Shown: in pieces, positions 32,660-43,630 of the stretch
How the letters are laid out: every line of letters starts with the position of its first letter
How positions within the stretch are numbered: the first letter of the stretch is position 1
Assembly (NCBI GenBank): GCA_963715825.1
Contig: CAVQSI010000007.1
Span: forward strand, 1 to 64,000
Direction: 5' to 3'
DNA length: 64,000 nucleotides
Origin: Sva-07 sp963715825
Lineage (GTDB): Bacteria > Actinomycetota > Acidimicrobiia > Acidimicrobiales > Ilumatobacteraceae
The notes under the pieces: generated by a model
The model's input: the letters and a program-made list of their open reading frames with translations, nothing else
Databases searched by the model: none
What the model was told of the DNA's origin: nothing
Translations under genes and position numbers: made by a program

Positions 32660-34105
32660 TCAGTCGGCCAGGACGACGGCGTACACGTCGAGCAGGTAGT
32701 GGATCGAACCGTCGAAGTTGAACGCCGAGATCGTGTACGGGTCGGTGCCGACGGTGCCGTAGCTCAGCAGCGACATGTTGGGCACCGAGCGCCCGGGCGT
32801 GACGTTGATGTTCGAGCTGTTCGGCGGCGCGCCGTTGCCGGGGTAGATCGTCATGTAGGTGGAGACCGCCTGGCCGGGCACGAGCGGGGCGAGCCCGGTG
32901 CCGGTCAGGTTGCCGATCAGCGCCGACTGGTTGCCGATGGCCGTGCCGTTGAGGCTGACCGACTCGGCGAAGGCCTTGAAGCTCCACTCCTCTTTCGTGG
33001 CGAATCCGAGCGGCGTGTTGGCGAAGGCGGCCTGGCGGGTGTCGAACACCCGGAACGGCGCGTCGAGCGGGATGACGCGGCCGGCGCGGGTGGTGTCGGG
33101 CGCCCCACGCTCGAGGTAGCCGAGCACGTCGACGATGACGTGGGTGGCGCCGGAGCGGTTGAAGATGCGGATCGACCCGTCGTCGCCGACCGGCACGATC
33201 GCCATGTTCGCCTTGACCTGACCGGCGCTGACGTTGGTCACCGACGTGGCGGGCTCGACGCCGGCAGGTGTCTGCGTCGGTGTGACCGAGAGAAACGTCG
33301 GCTGGTTCCCCGGTGCGTTGTTGGCGGCGGTGACGTTGACCATCACACCCGTGACGTCGGCGGTGTTCGGCACGACGCCGTTGGCACCGCGGATCGGCAG
33401 GGTGAGCTGTTGCAGCGTGCCGATCGGCTGACCGCTCGTCCAGCCGGCAGGCGTGGGCGTCGAACGGGTGTCGAGCAGTCGCGACGGCGGGATCGGCTTG
33501 AAGCGGGCCCCGGAGTCGGCGGTGTCGGCGAACTGCGAGGTGGAGATCCAACCGAAGACGTCGATCAGCACGTGGGCCGAGCCGGCGCCCTGCGGGGTGA
33601 CGATCGAGATCGTCGACTTCCCGCCCGTCCCGACGCCGAGCACGGCGAGGTTCGGAACTGCCTCGGTGGGCCGGAAGTTGACCAGCGACGACTCACCGGG
33701 CGCCGCGCCGGTCGGGTAGATCGAGAGGAACCCGTCGAGTGTGGCACCGACCACGGTGACGTTCGCCACGACGGCGAGTACGTCGGTGTTGACCCCGTCG
33801 ACCTCGGCGGGCACGCCGCCCTGGCCGAGGACGTCGACGTCGAACGTGAGCCCCTGCGGGCTCGTGGGCTTGACCCCGAGCGGAGCGGAATCGTTGACGC
33901 CGGTTCGTGAGTCGAAGATGCGAGCCGGGGTGAGCGGGTGGTATTCGCCGCCCGCGCCGAGCGACGGGGTCTGTGCATCGGCCGGTGATCCCGGCGTCGA
34001 CGCCGCCGTGGACGCCACGACGGACACGCCGACGAGCGCGGCGATGGCGAACCGTGTCATCCAGCGTCGTGCAGTCATCGTGTCCACAGTACCTCTCTGC
34101 TTCAT
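32660..34105 (-). CDS. secreted protein with three tandem ~150-residue repeats
   Basis: A 481-residue exported protein. The signal peptide is the hydrophobic stretch FAIAALVGVSVVASTAAS; the start may be MKQRGTVDTM (34105) or MTARRWMTRF (34078). The mature part contains three repeats, each beginning with a PxRxxDxR-type motif (PARIFDSRTG, PSRLLDTRST, PFRVFDTRQA) and ending near a hydrophobic LIDVFGW / IVDVLGYL / LLDVYAVV strand. Between these lie repeated 'NVT', 'PG..S.VN' strands. The structure is probably all-beta, and the function is likely surface binding or adhesion. No enzymatic motif is seen. It lies downstream of the Trm112-like gene on the same strand. Confidence 0.85.
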   Translation of the reverse strand: MKQRGTVDTMTARRWMTRFAIAALVGVSVVASTAASTPGSPADAQTPSLGAGGEYHPLTPARIFDSRTGVNDSAPLGVKPTSPQGLTFDVDVLGQGGVPAEVDGVNTDVLAVVANVTVVGATLDGFLSIYPTGAAPGESSLVNFRPTEAVPNLAVLGVGTGGKSTISIVTPQGAGSAHVLIDVFGWISTSQFADTADSGARFKPIPPSRLLDTRSTPTPAGWTSGQPIGTLQQLTLPIRGANGVVPNTADVTGVMVNVTAANNAPGNQPTFLSVTPTQTPAGVEPATSVTNVSAGQVKANMAIVPVGDDGSIRIFNRSGATHVIVDVLGYLERGAPDTTRAGRVIPLDAPFRVFDTRQAAFANTPLGFATKEEWSFKAFAESVSLNGTAIGNQSALIGNLTGTGLAPLVPGQAVSTYMTIYPGNGAPPNSSNINVTPGRSVPNMSLLSYGTVGTDPYTISAFNFDGSIHYLLDVYAVVLAD

Positions 34106-34124
34106 GTGCTGATGTCGGCAGGTC

Positions 34125-34388
34125 TCAGCCGCCGCTTGAGTCCGTGGCCGAATCGACCTCGAACGTCGGGGCGATGTCGTCGGCGTCGACGATCGCCATC
34201 AGGCGGTCGTGCTCGGCCTGGTCGACCGTGGTCGACTCGGGGATCAGCATCACCGGGATGTCGTCGCGGACGTCGTAGCGACGCTGCAGGCGTGGGTTGT
34301 AGAGCAGCGACTCCGACTCGATGTAGAACAGCGGGCCCTTGTCCTCGGGACACGCAAGGATCTCGAGCAGTGCGGGTGACAGTGACAT
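34125..34388 (-). CDS. Trm112/UPF0434-like small protein
   Basis: An 87-residue protein starting MSLSPALLEILACPEDKGPLFYIE, ribosome-binding site GGAG. The hallmark segments LLEILACP...KGPL and RRYDVRDDIPVMLIPES identify the Trm112 family, whose members activate methyltransferases or are uncharacterised. Only one of the expected zinc-binding cysteines remains (Cys in ACP); the CxxC second Cys is replaced (ACPEDKG) and the later pair is absent, so zinc is unlikely to be bound. About 27 extra residues extend the C terminus (ADDIAPTFEVDSATDSSGG). It follows the phosphomannomutase gene. Confidence 0.78.
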   Translation of the reverse strand: MSLSPALLEILACPEDKGPLFYIESESLLYNPRLQRRYDVRDDIPVMLIPESTTVDQAEHDRLMAIVDADDIAPTFEVDSATDSSGG

Positions 34389-34403
34389 GGTCGTTTCTCC
34401 AGG

Positions 34404-34432
34404 ATTCGGTGTCGGTTCGGTGTCGGTTCGGT
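34404..34432. repeat. short direct repeat GTCGGTTCG upstream of the Trm112-like gene
   Basis: Two to three copies of TTCGGTGTCGG / GTCGGTTCGG in 29 bp between the phosphomannomutase stop and the Trm112-like ribosome-binding site. Probably a local slippage duplication. Confidence 0.4.
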
Positions 34433-35785
34433 TCAGCTGGTGATCTGGGCGAGGAGCGTGCCGACGGCGTCGTCGCACGAGGCGCGGTCGGCCGCCTCGA
34501 GGTTCAGTCGCAGCAGCGGCTCGGTGTTGGACGGGCGCAGGTTGAACCACCACGATCCGCAGTCGACGGTCAGGCCGTCGAGTCGGTCCTGGTCGAAGTC
34601 CGCGTACTGCTCGCTGATGCGTTCGATGACCGCCGGTGCGTCGTCGACCTGGGTGTTGATCTCGCCGCTCGCGGCGTAGCGCTCGTAGGGCTTGCGCACC
34701 ACCGACAGCCGTTCGCCGGAGCGTCCGACCTCGGCCATCACCATCAGCGACGCGATCAGGCCGCTGTCGGCGTTGAAGTTGCGCGCGAAGTAGTAGTGGG
34801 CGGAGTGCTCGCCGCCGAACACGGCGCCGGTGTCGGCCATGATCTGCTTGATGAACGAGTGACCGACCTTGGTGCGCACCGGCGTGCCGCCGAGTTCGGT
34901 GACCACCTCGGGCACCGTCTTGGAGCAGATCAGGTTGTGCAGGATCGTGGCGCCGGGATGCTGGCGCAGCGTGGCAGCGGCCAGGATCGCGGTGGTCGTC
35001 GACCCGCTCAGGCCGTTGCCGGTCTCGTCGACCACGAACACCCGGTCGGCGTCGCCGTCGAAGGCCAGCCCGAGATCGAACTCGCCGGACACGACCCGCG
35101 CTCGGAGGTCGCGCTGGTTGGCGGGCTGCAGCGGGTCGGCGGGATGGTTCGGGAAGGTGCCGTCGAGCTCGGCGAACATCACCTCGAGTTCGACGCCGTC
35201 GAGACGTTCGAACACGGCGGGGACCACGAGGCCGCCCATCCCGTTGGCGGTGTCGGCCACGACCTTCATCGAGCCGATCTCGGCGGGGTCGACGAAGCTG
35301 ACGACGTGATCCGCGAAGTCGCTGAGCAGGTCGCGCTCGGAGCGTTTGCCACAGGTGGCGGCGTGGCGAGGGCCTCCGCCGTCGAGCACCTGCTGCGCGA
35401 CCGCTTGCACCTCGGCGAGTCCGGTGTCGACACCGATGGGACGGGCGCCGGCGAGGCACAGCTTGACACCGTTGTAGCCGGCGGGGTTGTGCGACGCCGT
35501 GAACATGGCGCCCGGCACGTCGAGCACACCGGCTGCGTAGTACATCAGGTCGGTCGAGGCGAGTCCGATGTCGATGACGTCGACGCCCTGCTCGACGACG
35601 CCACGGGTGAACGCATCGACGAGGGTGGGCCCCGACGGTCGCATGTCACGACCGATGACGACCTGGTCGGAGCGAACGAATGCGGCGAAGCCGACGCCCA
35701 GGGCATGGGCCACGTCAGCATCGAGCTGATCGGGCACCGTGCCGCGGATGTCGTAGGCCTTGACGATGGAATCGAGTACAGACAT
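34433..35785 (-). CDS. manB: phosphomannomutase/phosphoglucomutase
   Basis: A 450-residue alpha-D-phosphohexomutase. The phosphoserine loop is TASHNP (FTASHNPAGYNGVKL), the Mg-binding loop DGDADR, the sugar-binding loop GGEHS (FGGEHSAHYY), and the phosphate-binding C-terminal loop 'RPSNTEPLLRLNLE'. It interconverts mannose-6-P and mannose-1-P (or the glucose forms), supplying GDP-mannose synthesis for the polysaccharide genes at 50-60 kb. The N terminus MSVLDSIVKAYDIRGTVPDQ is canonical. Confidence 0.93.
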   Translation of the reverse strand: MSVLDSIVKAYDIRGTVPDQLDADVAHALGVGFAAFVRSDQVVIGRDMRPSGPTLVDAFTRGVVEQGVDVIDIGLASTDLMYYAAGVLDVPGAMFTASHNPAGYNGVKLCLAGARPIGVDTGLAEVQAVAQQVLDGGGPRHAATCGKRSERDLLSDFADHVVSFVDPAEIGSMKVVADTANGMGGLVVPAVFERLDGVELEVMFAELDGTFPNHPADPLQPANQRDLRARVVSGEFDLGLAFDGDADRVFVVDETGNGLSGSTTTAILAAATLRQHPGATILHNLICSKTVPEVVTELGGTPVRTKVGHSFIKQIMADTGAVFGGEHSAHYYFARNFNADSGLIASLMVMAEVGRSGERLSVVRKPYERYAASGEINTQVDDAPAVIERISEQYADFDQDRLDGLTVDCGSWWFNLRPSNTEPLLRLNLEAADRASCDDAVGTLLAQITS

Positions 35786-35798
35786 GACCGACGAGAGG

Positions 35799-38552
35799 CT
35801 ATCGGTCGTCGTCCGCGGGCGTGGGCGACGCGTCGACCAGCTCCACCGTTTCCAGTTCGGGTTCGAGCTCAGGATCGAGAGCCGGCTCGGGGTCGGGCTC
35901 GGGGTCGGGCGGCGAACCGGCGCCCCAGTCGGGGCGATCGCTGGAGTACACCAGGTCGCCCTTGCGGCGCCAGTAGAAGCACAGCGCGATACCGAACGCC
36001 GTCACTGAGTAGAAGAACCAGTCGAGCGCCGTCTTGGAGTAGGTGAGTTTCACCTCGTTCTCGGTCGGGATGACCACCATGAAGTTCGGCGCAACGCGGT
36101 ACGGACCGTCGGCGCCTTCGACCTTCCACGTCGGGAAGTAGCTCACCCGCACGAGGATCGGCACGCCGATCTCGTCGACCTCGAAGCTGATCGACTGCTG
36201 TTGGATGTCGACGTTGCTCACGGTGACGGGATCGAGGTCGACCACCTCGATCGGTTCGCCCGGCACCACGTAGTCGACGTTGCGGCTCCGTTCGCCCGGT
36301 TCACCCACCCGAGCATCGAGGTCGACCTCGACCGGCACACGTTGCCACGAATCGGGTCCGTCGTTCGCCGGCACGGCCGCCCAGTCGTCTTGTCGCTGGA
36401 ACCAGCTGGTGCCGATCTCGAGGTTGTTCTCGCGCTGGTCGCCGCCGCGTGCCTCGACGACGACGGGTTGCACAGTGAGGGGCTCGACGATGCTCGAACC
36501 GCGGAGTTCGAAGATCTCCCACGGTCCACTGGTGGTGACGAACTCGAGGTCGTCCTGCGCGGCGGCTTCCGCCTGCGCCTCCGGGGTGCGCACCATCAGG
36601 TAGCGCACGCCGAGGTCGCGCATGTGCTGCACCCCGACCTCGGCGTCGTTGTTGACGTAGCGGAGCTGGCGAACCGGATTGGACGACTGCTGCGACATCG
36701 CCGCGGCCGTCAGGAAGTGGTAGGCCGTCGTTCCCGATGCCTCGAAGAACAGCCCTTCCATCGACCCGATGCACCCGTCGGTCCAGTGGGGCAACAGCAT
36801 CAACGCCATCGTGGTGCCGTATTCGCCGTTGGCGCTGTTGTTCTCCCACAGCGCGCGCCCGCAACCGCGGTCGGCGCCGATGTCGCCCATCGTGGTGACG
36901 AGTTCGTTGTACTCGGGGTACTTGGGTCGTCCCTCGTAGCCGAGCATGTTGTACCGGGCCCACCCGTCGGCGACCGCTCGACCGGACTCGGGGCCCTTGC
37001 GCAACGGTCCCCACGCGTACACCGAGCTGTCGCCGTCGGTGACGCGGCCACCTCCCGGAAGCGTCTCGTACATCCAGCCGAACACCAACAGACACGACAA
37101 CGTGATCGCGCCCGCGGCGACAGCGCCCTCGACGGCGGTGAGCTGCGAGGAGGCGCGACGGTCTCGCGCCGCGTTCACCAGCCAGGTGATCAGCTCCAAC
37201 GCCCCGATCACCATCAGCAGGTAGCGGGTGAGGTACACGAACGGCAGCAGACGCGGGTTCCAGAGCAGGCCGATCAGCGGGAGGCTGTCGCGGGTGAGGT
37301 ACACCAGCGCCACGAACGTCAGGCAGATCAGGCCCACCGCGGTGCCGGTCAGGTGACGTCGCATGACCATCGCCACGAACCCGACGACGGCGAGTGCGGT
37401 GATGATGAAGTCGAGCGGCGCCGCCAGCGGGAAGAACATGTCCCAGAACGAGTCGTTGGCTCCTTCTGGTCGGAACCCGTACTTCATGTCGGTCATGAAC
37501 TCGTGACCGAACAGGAACGGCCCGACCCACCATGCCGACAGCAGCAGCGTGGTGACGCCGGTGGTGACCGCGAAGACCAGCCGCAGCCGATCGAGCCACA
37601 CCAGGCAGATGATGATGGCGCTGACGGCCACGAAGATCAGCACGATGCCGTGCGACACCGCGGCGAGCGAGAGGATCACCGCGGTCCACACCCGGAACCT
37701 GCCGGTCCGCAGGCCGTTGGCGAGCAGGCCGAGGCCGAGCATGGCAAGGGTGAGCGAGATCGAGAACGAGTACTCCCCCGCCATCGTCGACTTCACGTTG
37801 CCGCCGTAGATCGAGAAGCTCTCGTCGAGCAGGAAGCAGAGCGCCGCGACCGAGAAGAGTTCGGGGATCGGGTGGCGGAACGCCGCGAGACGCCCGAACG
37901 CCCAGCAGGCGAGGGGGAACAGCACCAACCCCGACACGGCCACGAGCTTGAACGCGACGCCGTAGGGCAGGATCACGTCGAAGGCCACGATCGCCAGTGC
38001 CGGGATGACCATGTAGAAGCGGTACAGCGGGAGCCCGCCGTACCAGTCCATGCTCCAGCCCGACAGCTGGAAGTTGGCGAGGAAGTGGTCGCGCAGGAAC
38101 GCCGGCGCCCAGACGTGGGCGCCCATGTCGCCGCCGGTGGGGGTGGTGTCGTCGAAGATCAGGTCGCGCGACGGCGACAGCGGGTTGAGGTGGACGACCA
38201 TCATCATCACGACGGTCGTGGTGACCAGCACCGCCGAGGTGACCAGGACCCGCACGATCCGTTCGTTGCTCCAGGGTCGCTGCCACCACGCCACCGGCCG
38301 TCGGAAGACCCTGGCGACGACGCGCTGTGCGAGCGGCGCAGGCGTCTGCTCGGCCTCGGCCGCGCTCGGGTCGACGGTTTCGCCGTCGATGGTCTCGCCG
38401 TCGATGGTCTCGCCGTCGACGGTCTGCACGTCCTCGTCGATCGTGGCGACCGTGGGGGCGTCGGCGGCGAACTCGCGATCGAACCAGTCGCCGAACTCGT
38501 CGGCGTCGCCGAGATCGCGCCCGCCGTCGGCGGGGCGCGTGTCGTCGCTCAT
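35799..38552 (-). CDS. large polytopic membrane protein (GT-C-like)
   Basis: A 917-residue protein: a disordered N terminus with a repeated DGETI segment (about 45-60), at least ten transmembrane helices to about residue 500, a large extracytoplasmic domain (about 500-840) with 'NNSANGEYGTTMALMLLPHW' and 'YFPTWKVEGADGPYRVAPNFMVV', a final helix (WFFYSVTAFGIALCFYW) and an acidic PDPEPDPEP tail. The layout (helices, then an exoplasmic domain containing a 'LGVRYLMVRTP' segment) is that of GT-C polyprenyl-phosphate-sugar glycosyltransferase-like envelope proteins, but no DxD-like motif was securely found. The adjacent manB supports a mannosylation role. Confidence 0.8.
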   Translation of the reverse strand: MSDDTRPADGGRDLGDADEFGDWFDREFAADAPTVATIDEDVQTVDGETIDGETIDGETVDPSAAEAEQTPAPLAQRVVARVFRRPVAWWQRPWSNERIVRVLVTSAVLVTTTVVMMMVVHLNPLSPSRDLIFDDTTPTGGDMGAHVWAPAFLRDHFLANFQLSGWSMDWYGGLPLYRFYMVIPALAIVAFDVILPYGVAFKLVAVSGLVLFPLACWAFGRLAAFRHPIPELFSVAALCFLLDESFSIYGGNVKSTMAGEYSFSISLTLAMLGLGLLANGLRTGRFRVWTAVILSLAAVSHGIVLIFVAVSAIIICLVWLDRLRLVFAVTTGVTTLLLSAWWVGPFLFGHEFMTDMKYGFRPEGANDSFWDMFFPLAAPLDFIITALAVVGFVAMVMRRHLTGTAVGLICLTFVALVYLTRDSLPLIGLLWNPRLLPFVYLTRYLLMVIGALELITWLVNAARDRRASSQLTAVEGAVAAGAITLSCLLVFGWMYETLPGGGRVTDGDSSVYAWGPLRKGPESGRAVADGWARYNMLGYEGRPKYPEYNELVTTMGDIGADRGCGRALWENNSANGEYGTTMALMLLPHWTDGCIGSMEGLFFEASGTTAYHFLTAAAMSQQSSNPVRQLRYVNNDAEVGVQHMRDLGVRYLMVRTPEAQAEAAAQDDLEFVTTSGPWEIFELRGSSIVEPLTVQPVVVEARGGDQRENNLEIGTSWFQRQDDWAAVPANDGPDSWQRVPVEVDLDARVGEPGERSRNVDYVVPGEPIEVVDLDPVTVSNVDIQQQSISFEVDEIGVPILVRVSYFPTWKVEGADGPYRVAPNFMVVIPTENEVKLTYSKTALDWFFYSVTAFGIALCFYWRRKGDLVYSSDRPDWGAGSPPDPEPDPEPALDPELEPELETVELVDASPTPADDDR
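38370..38427. repeat. 15-bp in-frame tandem repeat
   Basis: Nearly four copies of GTCGATGGTCTCGCC, encoding repeated DGETI in the N terminus of the membrane protein. Being a multiple of three it does not disturb the frame. Confidence 0.8.
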
Positions 38553-38645
38553 CGAGTGGGCTCGCAGTTCGGCATCACGTGGTCCATCCCAAGTCGACCA
38601 TCATGGCAAACCCGCCGTCGCCGCCGACGTCACAACCGCGTGCGG

Positions 38646-39404
38646 TCACAGCACGAGCAACAGGCCGGTGAGGTTGAACCCGATGTGGATGGTGATCGCG
38701 GGCCCGAGACGGCCAGCGCGCAGGGCTGCCCAGCCGAGCACCAGTCCGAACACGAAGAGCCCCGGGAACTCGATCGGGCGGAAGTGCACCCCGGCGAAGA
38801 TCGCGGCCACCGCCACCAGCACCAGGCCCTCGTTGAAACGCGCTGCCAGCGAGCGCTGCAGCAACCCGCGGTAGAACAGCTCCTCGACGACGGGGGCGCC
38901 GATCACCACGACGACGAACAGCAGCAGCGTCGATGCACCTCCGGCGCGGTCGACGAGATCCTGGGCGTTCTCGGTGAGACGGTCCTCGGTGAAGGTGTCC
39001 GGCCACAGCGCCTCGAGCGGCAGATAGACGACGCGGATCAGCACGAGCTGCGACACGGCGCCGATGGCCAGGCCGGTCAGATCGATCCATCGGAAGGTGA
39101 TGCCGTAGTCCGCGACCATCGAGCCCGAACCGGCGCGCTGCGAGGCGATCCACATCCCGATCAGGTACGACGCCCACGCGCCGCACAGCGCGACGGCGAG
39201 CACACCGAACGAGGCATCGGTCGCCGTCTCGCCGTTGCCCAGCGCGATCAGGATGATCGACGAGACCACCTGCGCGACCGCCCAGGCGCCGAGGAAGGTG
39301 ACCATCGCCGTCGAGGCATCGATGGGGCGCGGCGACGCCGACGGGAGGAACCCGCCGGAGAACCCGAAATCGGTGCGAGCGCGATCGCGCGCTGAGCCGG
39401 CCAC
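38646..39404 (-). CDS. CPBP-family intramembrane metalloprotease
   Basis: A 252-residue membrane protein with about seven helices. The Abi/CAAX-protease motifs are in order: 'GAPVVEELFYRGLLQR' (EExxxR), 'FAGVHFRPIEF' (FxxxH) and 'HIGFNLTGLLL' (HxxxN). Bacterial members cleave membrane or prenylated proteins or act in bacteriocin self-immunity. It starts MAGSARDRARTDFGF and lies 93 bp from the membrane protein start. Confidence 0.88.
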   Translation of the reverse strand: MAGSARDRARTDFGFSGGFLPSASPRPIDASTAMVTFLGAWAVAQVVSSIILIALGNGETATDASFGVLAVALCGAWASYLIGMWIASQRAGSGSMVADYGITFRWIDLTGLAIGAVSQLVLIRVVYLPLEALWPDTFTEDRLTENAQDLVDRAGGASTLLLFVVVVIGAPVVEELFYRGLLQRSLAARFNEGLVLVAVAAIFAGVHFRPIEFPGLFVFGLVLGWAALRAGRLGPAITIHIGFNLTGLLLVL

Positions 39405-39454
39405 GTCCGCCGACGCTACCCGCCGGCGACACCGCCGAACTCGCGGTCGACACC

Positions 39455-39518
39455 GATGCGCTCAGACGGCGATGCGATCAGACAGCGATGCGGTCAGACG
39501 GCGATGCGATCAGACAGC
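39455..39518. repeat. four-copy 16-bp tandem repeat at the DUF3499 3' end
   Basis: GATGCGCTCAGACGGC, GATGCGATCAGACAGC, GATGCGGTCAGACGGC, GATGCGATCAGACAGC at 39455, 39471, 39487 and 39503. The alternating copies 2 and 4 are identical. The DUF3499 stop codon lies in the last unit. Confidence 0.88.
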
Positions 39519-39767
39519 GATGAGGGTGTGCTGACCGAAGCGGCGATCGTCGAGGTACCAACCGGCCGGCACCGACAGGCGTGCGGCGTGACGGTCGCAC
39601 AGGTCGTAGGCGTGCGGGTCGCGTTCCGCGGTCAGGTCGTCGAGCCACACCTGTGACCGGCCGTAGTGATACGTCAACGTGACCGCGGCTCGCTCGGAGC
39701 AACCGGTGCGCGAACACTGGCGGACCCCGATCGTCGTGCGTTCCGTCATGCGCTCGCTGCGATGCAT
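39510..39767 (-). CDS. DUF3499-family protein
   Basis: An 85-residue protein with 'QCSRTGCSERAAVTLTYHYGRSQVWLDDLTAERDPHAYDLCDRHAARLSVPAGW'. The four cysteine/histidine positions (CxxxxC and CxxH) suggest a zinc-binding ribbon. The family is widespread in actinobacteria next to phosphomannomutase and whiB-like genes, and is of unknown function. The start may be MHRSER (39767) or MTERTT (39749). It is divergent from ftsH. Confidence 0.85.
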   Translation of the reverse strand: MHRSERMTERTTIGVRQCSRTGCSERAAVTLTYHYGRSQVWLDDLTAERDPHAYDLCDRHAARLSVPAGWYLDDRRFGQHTLIAV

Positions 39768-39892
39768 GTTCCAACGCTAGATCGCGGGTGTGCATCGGGT
39801 GGCGGATGCTCGCACGGTCCCCCTCGAGCCGTGGACGCATCGCGTCCGGAGCACGACCTGGCATCGGCCGGGATCCTGCGTAGCATGGATCC

Positions 39893-41902
<2,010 letters not shown>

Positions 41903-41915
41903 CGCCGCCCGATCC

Positions 41916-43295
41916 TCAGACGATTTCGTTGCCGTCGGGGTCGATGATGTGCCAGGTGCCGTGGTCGTCTCGGTAGACCTGGAAGCCTTGTTCTTTCAGG
42001 TTGTTGTGGCAGTTGCAGAGTCCGCCGCCGTTTCTGGGGACGGTGGCGCCGTGAGCTTTCCAGCCGATGGAGTGGTCGGCGTCGCACCATGCGATCGGCC
42101 GGTCGCAGCCGATCCAGACACAGGTGGTCAGCAGCAGCATCACCGCCTCGCGTGAGCTGCCGCGGAACAGGCGTTGGCGGCGGCCGAGATCGATGACGGT
42201 GCCCGAGCTGTCGTAGACGACACGGCGGATGTAGCCGACGAGCGCAGCGTTGACGGCGTCGTCGGGATGCAGGCGCCGCCCGGTCTGAGTACGTACCACG
42301 ACGTCGCGGTAGCGGCGCGGGTCGACGGTCTCACCGCGCAGGTGGGCTTCGAAGGTGTCGTGGTCGATCACGATGTTGACCGTCGTCTGCGGCATGCGGG
42401 AGCCTGGTGCTGTCGAGGCGGCTGCTTTGGTCATCGCCACGAACGCATCCGCACGGCGTTGCGCTTCGGTACGGGCAAGGTCGTTGGTGGTCGCGGCGTC
42501 GCCGAGGCGGGTGCGGGCGTCGGCCCAGTCGGCGTGCCATTGGGCTTCGATGAACCACGCAAAGATCTCGTTGACTTCGCAGCCGGCCAGCTCGGCCAGG
42601 TTCCCGGTGAGGGTCCAGCCGCCCTCGGGGCGGGGTCGGATGCGCACGTCACGGTTGGCGTGGGCGCGTTCGTTGCGGTCGCGGTCACCGTCAGGATCGG
42701 CCAACGCCTCCCACATGCGTACCCGGCGTTCGAACTCGTCGAACGACTGACTGATCGCATCGTCCAACAACGCCGGCGAGTCGCGCTCCAACACGACCGC
42801 GGGGATGCGCGGGTTGGCCGCGACACGCGCCATCAACTCCGACTGCGCGACACCCACACGACCGTCGGCCTCGGCGTCAGCCCACTCGGGCAACGCCTCG
42901 TGCAGGCGGGCGGTCTGCACCCGACGATGCGCTTCGGGACCCGACAGCTTGCACATGTGCTTCACGACCGTCTTCGCCGACACAAAACCCTGCTGACGGA
43001 ACGGGTTCGACCTGTCCACCACACCCGCCGCGGCGACCGCAGCAGCCTCGACCGTCCGACGCAACCCCTCGACCTCTTCGAGCCACACCCGCAGCTCGAC
43101 AACATCCAACACCGACACATCGACATCGAACAACCCCGCCAGCCCCGCCGACGCCCGACCAATCGCGTCACGAGCCTGAACAGCCGCCGACTCCTCCACC
43201 ATCGAAGCAACCAACCGCAACCGCACCGCATCCAACACACGCTCGCCGACCTCGTCCCCGATCACGGCACCAACGGAACCCATACCCCCAACCAT
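41916..43295 (-). CDS. DUF222 / HNH endonuclease-domain protein (13E12-like)
   Basis: A 459-residue protein with an N-terminal alpha-helical DUF222 region (about 60-330) and a C-terminal HNH domain, 'WIGCDRPIAWCDADHSIGWKAHGATV...NGGGLCNCHNNLKEQ', where DH, N and the CH cluster supply the HNH signature. This is the architecture of the REP13E12 repeat family common in actinobacteria, often present in many copies and linked to mobile elements. No transposase is nearby. The start is MVGGMGSVG (43295) or MGSVG (43283). Confidence 0.85.
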   Translation of the reverse strand: MVGGMGSVGAVIGDEVGERVLDAVRLRLVASMVEESAAVQARDAIGRASAGLAGLFDVDVSVLDVVELRVWLEEVEGLRRTVEAAAVAAAGVVDRSNPFRQQGFVSAKTVVKHMCKLSGPEAHRRVQTARLHEALPEWADAEADGRVGVAQSELMARVAANPRIPAVVLERDSPALLDDAISQSFDEFERRVRMWEALADPDGDRDRNERAHANRDVRIRPRPEGGWTLTGNLAELAGCEVNEIFAWFIEAQWHADWADARTRLGDAATTNDLARTEAQRRADAFVAMTKAAASTAPGSRMPQTTVNIVIDHDTFEAHLRGETVDPRRYRDVVVRTQTGRRLHPDDAVNAALVGYIRRVVYDSSGTVIDLGRRQRLFRGSSREAVMLLLTTCVWIGCDRPIAWCDADHSIGWKAHGATVPRNGGGLCNCHNNLKEQGFQVYRDDHGTWHIIDPDGNEIV

Positions 43296-43630
43296 AAAGA
43301 GGGGGTGTCACACCGTTGATCGGGTGCTCGGCTTGGGCCTGATTCCTGGCGCGGGTTCCGATTGGAAGGTCGTGATGACGAGCGCCGAGCTCGAGCGGCG
43401 AAACCGCTCGGACATGTTGGCACTACGCAGCCGACAACTGCTCGAGCCCGTTGGCTGAGTCCGGCTCGATGACGACTTCGGTGTGAAATCCCCGAGCCCG
43501 CTCGTCAGCGGAAGGACCTGGATGAACGCCGGCTGAGTTGCAGCCCCGTCGCGCCTGCGATCGAGAGACCGTGGCGTCACCGCGCCGGTGCTTCGTCGAA
43601 GGCGATTCACCGGGTCGGCGCGCGAGTTGG
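43296..43630. other. 335-bp region without a convincing gene
   Basis: Between the HNH gene and the thioredoxin-like gene. A 45-codon plus-strand frame (about 43323-43459, ending LRSRQLLEPVG) lacks a ribosome-binding site; it may be a remnant of an element or chance. No RNA gene or IS end is recognised. Confidence 0.4.

Noticed and set aside
36201..39395. A 1064-codon open frame on the plus strand
   Set aside because: Antisense of the membrane protein and CPBP genes, with Arg/His/Gln-rich composition and no domain.
43323..43459. A short plus-strand frame ending LRSRQLLEPVG
   Set aside because: No ribosome-binding site and no recognised domain; kept only as a possible remnant.
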